From an uncultured Bacteroidales bacterium (GTDB taxonomy: Bacteria > Bacteroidota > Bacteroidia > Bacteroidales > UBA932): a stretch of 7,223 nucleotides of DNA. A program made the position numbers and the translations under genes. The notes under the pieces were generated by a model, which was given only the letters and a program-made list of their open reading frames with translations, was not told the origin of the DNA and made no database searches. Below, piece by piece: positions 1-5,786 of the stretch (positions within the stretch are counted from its first letter, which is position 1; each line of letters starts with the position of its first letter). Location: contig CAJOMY010000091.1 of the NCBI GenBank assembly GCA_905235775.1, positions 1 to 7,223 on the forward strand, read 5' to 3'.

Positions 1-1
1 G

Positions 2-505
2 GCTACCGGACACACGAGGAAGGCGTTGGAAGAACTGACCGCAGCGTACTCGTATTTTGAGACACATTCGTTGGAGGAAACCGTAGGACTGAAAGACACC
101 CTTGCCGTGATGAACGCCGCGCACGAGGAGTTGTATCGAAATGCCCGGATGCTGGCCATAGGCGCTTTCCTGGTACTTCTCCTTACCATAGGCGGAACGC
201 TTTTGGTCCGTCGGCTCAGGCTTACAAAGCAGGAGCTTACCGAGACATCGGCCGTGCTGGAAGAGACCATCGAAGAGCTGCGGCCAGAGGGGGATGCGCC
301 CGCGGGAAAGGTCCATTTGACCAAACGGGAAAAGGATGTAGCCAAACTCCTGATGGAAGGCCAGCCCACGAAACAGATTGCCTATAGCCTTGGAATTGGC
401 GACGAAACGGTGCTGTGGTATCGGAAACGTCTGTTTGCGAAACTGAACGTTCATTCGGCTGCGGCCTTCGCCACTGAAGCAATGAAGCGGGGGCTGTTGG
501 AGTAG
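2..505 (+). CDS. Membrane-anchored LuxR-type transcriptional regulator, 3' part
   Basis: This is the C-terminal part (167 residues visible) of a regulator whose reading frame is open to the left edge, so the true start lies outside the window. The TTG at 26 is simply an in-frame codon. The visible order is a helical stretch (about residues 1-48), one transmembrane helix (about 50-70, AIGAFLVLLLTIGGTLL) followed by a basic stop-transfer sequence VRRLR, a short helical linker, and a C-terminal LuxR/GerE helix-turn-helix (about 106-167). The HTH begins LTKREKDVAKLLMEG and continues through TKQIAYSLGIGDETV and KLNVHS. In Bacteroidota, regulators of this kind commonly carry periplasmic or cytoplasmic TPR repeats before the helix. 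That part is not seen here, so a TPR domain is inference. The HTH should bind DNA on the cytoplasmic side of the inner membrane. Target genes are unknown. A strong terminator follows 6 bp after the TAG stop. Confidence 0.85.
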   Translation, partial: ATGHTRKALEELTAAYSYFETHSLEETVGLKDTLAVMNAAHEELYRNARMLAIGAFLVLLLTIGGTLLVRRLRLTKQELTETSAVLEETIEELRPEGDAPAGKVHLTKREKDVAKLLMEGQPTKQIAYSLGIGDETVLWYRKRLFAKLNVHSAAAFATEAMKRGLLE

Positions 506-511
506 AAAGAG

Positions 512-542
512 GCCGTCATCTCCGAGGAGGTGGCGGCTTTTT
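512..542 (+). terminator. Rho-independent terminator after the LuxR-type regulator
   Basis: An 11-bp stem (512-522 pairing with 527-537, with two G-T wobbles) closes a four-base CGAG loop at 523-526 and is followed directly by five Ts (538-542). An A-rich run before the stem (AAAGA, 506-510) can pair with the T run, so some termination from the opposite strand is also possible. It ends transcription of the regulator and separates it from the degraded region that follows. Confidence 0.85.
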
Positions 543-548
543 CGTTGG

Positions 549-583
549 GAGATCCTTCGCGTAGCTCAGGATGACAGGATGAC
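549..583. repeat. REP-like palindromic repeat with tandem AGGATGAC
   Basis: The sequence reads GAGATCCTTCGCG, then TAGCTCAGGATGACA. The arms ATCCT (552-556) and AGGAT (568-572) are inverted around an 11-base centre. The right end is duplicated: AGGATGAC occurs at 568-575 and again at 576-583. The form GAGATCCTTCG...CTCAGGATGACA resembles short interspersed palindromes that I recall as common in intergenic DNA of gut bacteria. That recollection has not been checked. Only one copy lies in this window, so its repetitive nature is inferred from resemblance. Confidence 0.45.
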
Positions 584-589
584 CGGTGA

Positions 590-798
590 GATCTTTACTA
601 TTCCCTACGTGCTGAGTACTTCGCAGTTGCTGAAAAAGATCAAGAACTACCGTTGCTCATCACACATATAGACTTGGACCTGGCAACGGCCATCCTGCTG
701 GACCGCGTACAGAAGCACAAGCCACTGAACAGGAGGCAGAATACAGCAAGGCGAAAGGCTTTGGCAAAGAGTTTTGCTGCACCCTTATCCGCTCACTG
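590..798 (+). pseudogene. Decayed C-terminal fragment of a COG2865-type ATP-binding/AlbA_2 (Schlafen-like) protein
   Basis: No intact gene is present, but two frames carry protein-like sequence in the order expected of one family. Frame one (590-805, no ATG, stop TGA at 803-805) contains LPLLITHIDLDLATAILL followed by DRVQKHKPL. Frame two (phase of 721) contains ATEQEAEYSKAKGFGKEF followed by LIRSL up to about 798. From memory, Bacteroidota COG2865 proteins (AlbA_2 domain, HATPase-like domain, winged-helix tail) have a segment like LDL..AILLDKVQK.KPL, about 30 residues, then a Y-[ST]-K-x-K-[GA]-F-D-K motif. Here the intervening residues are missing and the frame changes between the two parts, so the piece looks like an old remnant with a deletion. 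Bases 591-660 are 29/70 G+C, much lower than the neighbouring genes, which suits foreign origin or decay. The family assignment is inference without alignment. Confidence 0.45.
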
Positions 799-853
799 CA
801 CTTGACGCTCCGTTCGCTATCCCCGCGGCTTTTGCCGGCCTGGGCACGCGTCC

Positions 854-2620
854 TTATCGGATCTCGATGTCCGTGTCGAGCCGGACGTAGGCCTGCGGGC
901 GGGTGACGCGCCGCAGGGCGGAGACCAGGGCGCTGTCATTTCCCTTCTTGCCGCCGATCACGTCCATCATCTGCTCCATCACGGACGGAGGGGCGGGGTA
1001 GCCCTTGACGTTCCAGGCGGCGAGATTGCCGTCCCCGGCCGCGACCGCGGCAAACAGGATGGCGTCTTCAAGGGTGCCTATCTCATCGACCAGGTTGATC
1101 TGAAGGGCATCGGCGCCCGTCCAGACGCGACCCTGGCCGATCGCATCGACGGTCGTCTTGGGGATGCCGCGCCCCTCGGACACGAGGGTGGTGAAGCGGT
1201 CATACACCGCTTCGATGCCGGTGAGCATGAAATCGTATTCGTCCGCGTCGAGCGGGCGCATCAAGCCCAGCATGTCTCCGTGTTTGTGGGAAGTGATGCT
1301 TTCTACGCCCACGTGGGCGATCTCTTTCGCGGCCTTGGACGCATCAGGAACGAGGCCGAACACGCCGATGGACCCGGTGAGGGTGGTGGCGCCCGAGAAG
1401 ATCTTCTGGCAGTTGTTGGAGATCCAATAGCCGCCGGAAGCGGCATACCCGCCATAGGAGGCGACCACGGGCTTGACGGCCTGGAGCTGGTCGAGAGCGT
1501 TCTTGATCTTCTCGGAGGCGGTCACGGAGCCGCCCGGGGAGTTGACCCGGAGCACCACGGCCTTGACGGTGGAGTCGGCGCGGACCTTGTTGATCAGGGT
1601 GGCGAAACGGTCGCCGGCAATCTCCGACTTGCCGTTGCCGTCGATGATCTCGCCGTCGGCGTAGATAACGGCGATCTGCTGCCGGGCCCGGGACGGGACC
1701 AGTTTGGCGTCCACGTAGTCCGGGAGGCTGATCCACTTGATGTCCTTGTATGCATCCACGACGGCCAGGGTGGCCAGTTTGGCCTCCAGACCGTCCCGGT
1801 CGAGCAGTTCGTCCGCGAGACCATAGGTCTGGAAGTCTTCAGGCAGGCGGAGCTTGAGGCCGGAAATGGCTTCGTCCAGCTGGGCGACGCTGATGCCGCG
1901 GGCCTCGGCGATGGCGCTGCCAAGCGTCTCCCAGATCGAATCGATCATGCGCTGGTATTGCTCCCGGTTCTCCGGGCTGGCACTGCTGCGCGTGTACATC
2001 TCACCGGCCGACTTGTATTTGCCGTGGCGGATGAGCTGCACGTTGATGCCGAGGCGGTTCAGCAGGTCGCCCAGGAAGTACATCTGGGATCCCACGCCGG
2101 TGAACTGGGGCGTGAGGCCCAGGTAGGAGGACATATAGATCTTGTCGGAGACGGAAGCGAGGTAATACGTCGCCGCTCCGGGATTCTCCATATAGGTGAC
2201 GACGGGCTTGCCGCTGGCCGTCCGGAAGTTCCGGAGCGCTTCGCGCAACTCGCCCAGTTCAGCCACGCCGGAAGAGTTGCCGTCGGTGCGGAGGTATATG
2301 AACTTGACCGCAGGGTCCGTGGCGGCGGCGTTGATGGCCTGCACCGCATCCCAGATGCCGATGACGCGGGACTGGGCGGCGTCGCCGCTGAGCAGGGAGG
2401 CGGCATCCAGGTCCGTAAACGGGTTGGACTCACGCGACTGTTCGCCGATCACGACATTCGCGAGGTCGATCTTGAGCACGCCGGACTTGGGCAGGACGGG
2501 CTTGCTGCGGCCGGCAGCAGCAAGCGAGCCGATCATGCCGATGCTGAGGATGAAGCAGATGATACCCATGAGGATGAGGCCGCAAAGCACGGCCAGCACC
2601 ATTTTGACAAAAGCTTTCAT
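854..2620 (-). CDS. sppA: Signal peptide peptidase SppA, 67K type
   Basis: SppA (peptidase family S49) is an inner-membrane serine protease that degrades signal peptides left after protein export. I place the start at the ATG at 2620 (588 aa). An in-frame TTG at 2644 would sit inside the -7 promoter box. Residues about 5-32 form one membrane anchor, with the bulk of the protein outside the cytoplasm. Two S49 domains follow, as in the long E. coli type. The N-terminal domain carries RHGKYKSAGE with the general-base Lys at about residue 203. The C-terminal domain carries SYGGYAASGGYWIS with the nucleophile Ser at about 395, followed by TTLTGSIGVFG. Spacing and length match the E. coli Lys/Ser dyad (209/409). 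Between them, VVLRVNSPGGSV is the usual S49 signature. The gene is divergent from hisS, and no clear terminator follows the TAA at 854-856. Confidence 0.95.
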   Translation of the reverse strand: MKAFVKMVLAVLCGLILMGIICFILSIGMIGSLAAAGRSKPVLPKSGVLKIDLANVVIGEQSRESNPFTDLDAASLLSGDAAQSRVIGIWDAVQAINAAATDPAVKFIYLRTDGNSSGVAELGELREALRNFRTASGKPVVTYMENPGAATYYLASVSDKIYMSSYLGLTPQFTGVGSQMYFLGDLLNRLGINVQLIRHGKYKSAGEMYTRSSASPENREQYQRMIDSIWETLGSAIAEARGISVAQLDEAISGLKLRLPEDFQTYGLADELLDRDGLEAKLATLAVVDAYKDIKWISLPDYVDAKLVPSRARQQIAVIYADGEIIDGNGKSEIAGDRFATLINKVRADSTVKAVVLRVNSPGGSVTASEKIKNALDQLQAVKPVVASYGGYAASGGYWISNNCQKIFSGATTLTGSIGVFGLVPDASKAAKEIAHVGVESITSHKHGDMLGLMRPLDADEYDFMLTGIEAVYDRFTTLVSEGRGIPKTTVDAIGQGRVWTGADALQINLVDEIGTLEDAILFAAVAAGDGNLAAWNVKGYPAPPSVMEQMMDVIGGKKGNDSALVSALRRVTRPQAYVRLDTDIEIR

Positions 2621-2641
2621 GATTTGAATCCAATAATTTGA

Positions 2642-2673
2642 CAAAAGTAGGTAAATTTGCAGAATAAATCAAA
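2642..2673 (-). promoter_or_regulatory. Bacteroidota-type promoter for sppA
   Basis: Reading the minus strand, TTTG (2673-2670) is followed by exactly 20 bases and then TACTTTTG (2649-2642). This fits the Bacteroides consensus TTTG-N19-21-TAnnTTTG. The -7 box ends 21 bases before the sppA ATG at 2620, so the predicted leader is only about 12-18 nt. No Shine-Dalgarno sequence is seen in it. Confidence 0.75.
2652..2659 (+). promoter_or_regulatory. -7 promoter box for hisS (TAAATTTG)
   Basis: TAAATTTG matches the Bacteroidota -7 consensus TAnnTTTG and lies 19 bases before the hisS ATG. A well-spaced -33 TTTG is not found: the candidates at 2623-2626 and 2637-2640 are 25 and 11 bases away. The box sits two bases from the oppositely directed sppA -7 box. 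Confidence 0.6.
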
Positions 2674-2678
2674 GACTG

Positions 2679-4031
2679 ATGGCACAGAAACCTTCCATAC
2701 CCAAGGGTACCCGCGACTTCGGCCCGCAGGAGACGGCCGAGCGCAACTATATATTCGACACCATACGTTCGGTTTTCAGGACATTCGGCTACGCCCAGAT
2801 CGAAACGCCCGCGATGGAGAACCTTTCCACGCTGCTCGGCAAGTACGGAGAGGAGGGCGACAAACTCCTGTACCGCATCCTCAATTCCGGCGATGCCTTC
2901 GCCGACGTGGACCTGTCGCGCCCGCTGGCTCCGCAGGTGTGCGAGAAAGGCCTGCGCTACGACCTCACGGTGCCTTTCGCCCGCTTCGTGGTGCAGCACC
3001 AGAACGAACTGTCCTTCCCCTTCAAGCGCTTCCAGATCCAGCCGGTCTGGCGGGCGGACCGCCCGCAAAAGGGCCGCTACCGCGAGTTCTACCAGTGCGA
3101 CGTGGACGCCATCGGCTCCCGCAGTCAGCTGTGCGAGCTGGAGCTGGTCCAGATCGTGGACCGGGTCTTCGAGCAGCTGGGCGTGCGGGTGCTGGTCAAG
3201 ATCAACAACCGCAAGGTCCTCACGGGCCTCGCGGAAATCTGCGGCTTCCCCGACAAGGTCGTGGATATCACCGTGGCCATCGACAAGCTGGACAAGATCG
3301 GCCTGGACGCCGTCAAGGACGAGATGCGCGGCAAGGGCCTCACGGACGCCGCCATCGCCGTGCTGGAGCCGGTGCTTACCCTGAGCGGCAGCAATACCGA
3401 CAAGCTCGCCCGGATGCGTGCCATCATGGGCTCCTCCGAGACCGGCCTCAAGGGCCTGGATGAGCTCGAGGAACTCTTCGGCTACATCGAGGCGTCCGGT
3501 ATCAAGACCCCTGCAGAGATCGACCTCTCGCTGGCCCGCGGCCTGAATTACTATACCGGCGCCATCTTCGAGGTGAAGGCGCTGGACTGGCAGATCGGCA
3601 GCATCTGCGGCGGCGGCCGCTACGACAACCTCACGGGCATCTTCGGCCTGCCCGACATGTCCGGCGTGGGCGTGAGTTTCGGCGCGGACCGCATCTACGA
3701 TGTCCTGAAAGGGCTGGACAAATTCCCGAAGGGGCTGTGCAGCGCCACGCGCCTGCTGCTGGCCAACATGGGCCCGGACGAAGTCCGCTACCTGCTCCCT
3801 GTCGCCACAGCGCTCCGCGATGCCGGCCTCGCCGTCGAAATCTATCCCGACGCCGCCAAGCTCAAGAAACAGTTCGATTATGCCGACCGCAAGGACATTC
3901 CTTTCCTGTCCATCACCGGCGCCTCCGAGGTCGCGCAGGGCGTCGTCAACCTCAAGAACCTCACGTCTGGGGAGCAGAAATCCTTCCCGAAAGACGATTT
4001 GGACGGCATGCTGGCCTTCCTGACTTTATAG
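2679..4031 (+). CDS. hisS: Histidyl-tRNA synthetase
   Basis: This class II aminoacyl-tRNA synthetase activates histidine with ATP and charges tRNA-His in the cytoplasm. The protein is 450 aa, a normal length. The N-terminus has PKGTRDFGP, typical of HisRS. Catalytic-core motifs appear in order: DLTVPFARF at 95-103; motif 2 at 119-141 with the ATP-binding Arg in WRADRPQKGRYREFYQ; the histidine-specific LARGLNYYTG at 285-294; GGGRYDNL at 311-318; and motif 3 GVSFGADRIY at 331-340. The C-terminal anticodon-binding domain starts near residue 355 (TRLLLANMG...) and runs to the end. The ATG at 2679 follows a -7 box by 19 bases and starts directly before the conserved N-terminus. The 3' end overlaps the convergent DoxX-like gene by 6 bp. 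Nothing is missing or altered. Confidence 0.97.
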   Translation: MAQKPSIPKGTRDFGPQETAERNYIFDTIRSVFRTFGYAQIETPAMENLSTLLGKYGEEGDKLLYRILNSGDAFADVDLSRPLAPQVCEKGLRYDLTVPFARFVVQHQNELSFPFKRFQIQPVWRADRPQKGRYREFYQCDVDAIGSRSQLCELELVQIVDRVFEQLGVRVLVKINNRKVLTGLAEICGFPDKVVDITVAIDKLDKIGLDAVKDEMRGKGLTDAAIAVLEPVLTLSGSNTDKLARMRAIMGSSETGLKGLDELEELFGYIEASGIKTPAEIDLSLARGLNYYTGAIFEVKALDWQIGSICGGGRYDNLTGIFGLPDMSGVGVSFGADRIYDVLKGLDKFPKGLCSATRLLLANMGPDEVRYLLPVATALRDAGLAVEIYPDAAKLKKQFDYADRKDIPFLSITGASEVAQGVVNLKNLTSGEQKSFPKDDLDGMLAFLTL

Positions 4032-5087
4032 CAGCAGCATCACCGCGAAGACATACAGCAGGAAGCCCTGGAGCTTGATCCGGTCGCCATTGTTCTCGGA
4101 CAGGAGCGACTCGGTGACGTCTTCTGCCGCCAGGATGGAAAGCTTTTCGCGGTCCGGGTGATGGCGGCGGTGCCACTTCGTGACGACCAACCCGTCTTGC
4201 AGGAAAGTCCCTCCGCCGTTCGACCGGTTCAGCGTGAGGAGTTTCTTGCGGTCGGCGTACCAGGTCACGTCCAGCGTCCCGGGCTCAAGCCCGGACGCTT
4301 CCATCGCCGCCGGCGTGGAGGCGACCAGCAGCATGGGCGAAAAGCCCTCCGCGGCAGCGTCCTGCAGCAACTGCTGAATGCGGGCCCACTGCTCGGGTTT
4401 CAACGCGCCGGGGTCGTAGACGGACACGACCAGGCGTTCGCCCTCGACCAGCATTTCGTCCACATACTCGCCGGCTGCGTTGCTGACTGACAGCGTGGGG
4501 GTGCGGTCGTCCGTGGGGTCGTCGATGTCCTCGGGAAGCATCAGCTCGGCGCCCGGCTTGAAAGGCGTGAAGTCCACCAGCGGAATGTTCACCGAAGAGT
4601 ATAGCAGGAAAATGCACACGGAGACGGCCGCAATCGGGAAACTGACGTATTTGACCTTGCGCGTGATCTCAAGCGAGCGCAGCGGCAGGAAAGCCAGGGC
4701 CCAGAGGCCTGCCAGGATCAGGTTCTTGATGAGGCTCTGCAGGTGCGTGAGATGGATGATCTCGCCGAAGCAGCCGCAGTCGATGCGGGGGTTCTTGATG
4801 TAGAGCAGCAGGGTCAGCAGGGTGAAGAAGCCCAGCAGGGCGCCTGTCGTCAGGGCCACGACCTTGCGCCAGACGCCCGTGATCAGGGCGGCGCCGAGCA
4901 GGGTCTCCACCAGGGCCATCCCGGAACCAATCACCCCGGAAGCGCCCATCAGGAAGGTCAGGTGCAGGAACTTGAGGTATTCCTCCACGACGAGACGGGC
5001 TCCCACGGGATCCATGAGTTTGAGGACGCCCGCGAGGAAGAACACGAAGCCGATCAGAACGGCGCTAATCCTTCGGATAACTCTCAT
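4026..5087 (-). CDS. MauE/DoxX-like membrane protein with thioredoxin-like C-terminal domain
   Basis: A 353-aa inner-membrane protein. The N-terminal region (about 1-136) has four hydrophobic helices (near 8-25, 45-70, 75-97 and 116-136) and the motif DCGCFGE at 103-109 in the loop before helix 4. This Cys-Gly-Cys-Phe-Gly signature marks MauE/DoxX-type redox-associated membrane proteins. A fifth helix lies near 149-168. A soluble domain (about 200-310) follows, with a thioredoxin-like pattern (RLVVSVYDPGALKPEQW, then a strand at 250-257, then GGGTFLQDGLVVTKW), but it has no CxxC and no cysteine at all. A last hydrophobic helix (about 340-353) ends the protein. The start codon lies inside the 3' end of tmk (23-bp overlap), so the two genes are probably co-transcribed and translationally coupled. 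The substrate and redox partner are unknown, and a role in disulfide or quinone chemistry is inference from the family. Confidence 0.8.
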   Translation of the reverse strand: MRVIRRISAVLIGFVFFLAGVLKLMDPVGARLVVEEYLKFLHLTFLMGASGVIGSGMALVETLLGAALITGVWRKVVALTTGALLGFFTLLTLLLYIKNPRIDCGCFGEIIHLTHLQSLIKNLILAGLWALAFLPLRSLEITRKVKYVSFPIAAVSVCIFLLYSSVNIPLVDFTPFKPGAELMLPEDIDDPTDDRTPTLSVSNAAGEYVDEMLVEGERLVVSVYDPGALKPEQWARIQQLLQDAAAEGFSPMLLVASTPAAMEASGLEPGTLDVTWYADRKKLLTLNRSNGGGTFLQDGLVVTKWHRRHHPDREKLSILAAEDVTESLLSENNGDRIKLQGFLLYVFAVMLLL

Positions 5088-5748
5088 AGATGGCTTTTAT
5101 CTTGTCAAAAATGGCGTCGGGCGGCAGCATGCGCCCTTCGGCGTCGCCGCAGTCCACGACGATGAAATGCGGATCCAGGGCGGCCTGGCGGCGGTACATG
5201 TCCCGCACGCGGCGCTGAAACCGGATGTCCGCCTCATGGATGTCCTGGCGACCGTGGAGGTACCCGCGGTCGTCACCGCCGCGCTGGGCGGACAGGCTCT
5301 GCTCGACGAAGGCGATGGGTACGTCCAGGAAGATGTTCAGGTCCGGGCGCGGGAGGTCGAACTGTCCGAATTCGGTGTTGTTGATCCACTCGCGCAGATC
5401 CTCGGCCTCGCGGTCCGAAGGGAGCTTGGCGCACTGGTAGGCGATGTTGGAATAGACATAGCGGTCCAGCAGGACCGTGCCGCCCTCGCGCAGGGTCCGG
5501 CGGATCTGCGGGGCGGCGTCGTGCCGGTCCCCGGCGAAGAGCAGGGCGACCAGCTGCGGGTGGACCTCCTCCATGGAGCCGAAGCCGCCGCGCAGGAACT
5601 TGCCGATCAGCCCGCCCCACAGGGGCGCGTCATAGCGCGGAAAGTGGATGTACTCCAGCTTCGGACAGACGGTGGCGAGGTATTCCCTGAACATACGGAC
5701 CTGGGTGGACTTGCCGGCCCCGTCCAGGCCTTCCAATACAATAAGCAT
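5065..5748 (-). CDS. tmk: Thymidylate (dTMP) kinase
   Basis: Tmk phosphorylates dTMP to dTDP with ATP, a required step for dTTP in both de novo and salvage routes, in the cytoplasm. The protein is 227 aa from the ATG at 5748. An in-frame TTG three codons earlier falls inside the -7 promoter box and is unlikely to be used. The Walker A loop GLDGAGKST is at residues 7-15. The P-loop NTPase substrate region includes FPRYDAPLWG (36-45) and the DR[YF] motif as DRYVYSNIAYQ (95-105). A LID segment rich in Arg and Gly occupies about 151-168, followed by DIHEAD at 169-174. The wording around FAGDRHDAAP and DRYVYSNIAYQCAKLP is that of Bacteroidota enzymes as I know them. The gene heads a two-gene operon with the MauE/DoxX-like gene, whose start it overlaps by 23 bp, and is divergent from folP. 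Confidence 0.95.
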   Translation of the reverse strand: MLIVLEGLDGAGKSTQVRMFREYLATVCPKLEYIHFPRYDAPLWGGLIGKFLRGGFGSMEEVHPQLVALLFAGDRHDAAPQIRRTLREGGTVLLDRYVYSNIAYQCAKLPSDREAEDLREWINNTEFGQFDLPRPDLNIFLDVPIAFVEQSLSAQRGGDDRGYLHGRQDIHEADIRFQRRVRDMYRRQAALDPHFIVVDCGDAEGRMLPPDAIFDKIKAIYESYPKD

Positions 5749-5754
5749 AGCACA

Positions 5755-5762
5755 CAAATATA
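5755..5762 (-). promoter_or_regulatory. -7 promoter box for tmk (TATATTTG)
   Basis: On the minus strand TATATTTG is a perfect TAnnTTTG -7 box. Only six bases separate it from the tmk ATG at 5748, so the transcript should be leaderless or nearly so. No -33 TTTG is found at 19-21 bases upstream. Confidence 0.6.
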
Positions 5763-5774
5763 GCGAAAAATCTC

Positions 5775-5782
5775 TAATTTTG
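5775..5782 (+). promoter_or_regulatory. -7 promoter box for folP (TAATTTTG)
   Basis: TAATTTTG matches TAnnTTTG and ends four bases before the first folP ATG (5787). Transcription would then begin at or inside that codon, which suggests either a leaderless mRNA or use of the second ATG at 5799. No properly spaced -33 TTTG is visible. Confidence 0.55.
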
Positions 5783-5786
5783 CGGT

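Noticed and set aside
558..590. A tRNA-like stretch (CGCGTAGCTCAGG, resembling a D-arm)
   Set aside because: No acceptor stem, anticodon arm or T-arm can be folded around it. It belongs to the palindromic repeat.
579..671. A 30-codon ATG-started ORF beginning in the repeat
   Set aside because: It has no recognisable motif and overlaps, in another frame, the better-supported remnant sequence. It is probably chance.
826..840. A CGGC-TTTT-GCCG hairpin near the 3' end of sppA as a terminator
   Set aside because: The stem is only four base pairs and no T-run follows in either direction, so it is too weak to call.
1280..2641. A 453-codon open frame on the plus strand opposite sppA
   Set aside because: It is a shadow caused by the high GC content and wobble bias of sppA. 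It is rich in Gly/Asp/Val without any fold pattern, and the opposite strand encodes a clear full-length SppA with its catalytic residues.
2618..2644. An upstream TTG start for sppA (596 aa)
   Set aside because: The TTG lies inside the predicted -7 box, and the ATG at 2620 starts directly at the basic N-terminus of the membrane anchor.
2657..3463. A 268-codon frame-shifted open frame within hisS
   Set aside because: It is an out-of-frame reading of hisS with Arg/Gly/Pro-rich low-complexity sequence. The correct frame carries every HisRS motif.
4822..5763. A 313-codon open frame on the plus strand opposite the MauE/DoxX-like gene and tmk
   Set aside because: It crosses two well-supported genes and has no recognisable motifs. 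It is a composition-driven shadow.
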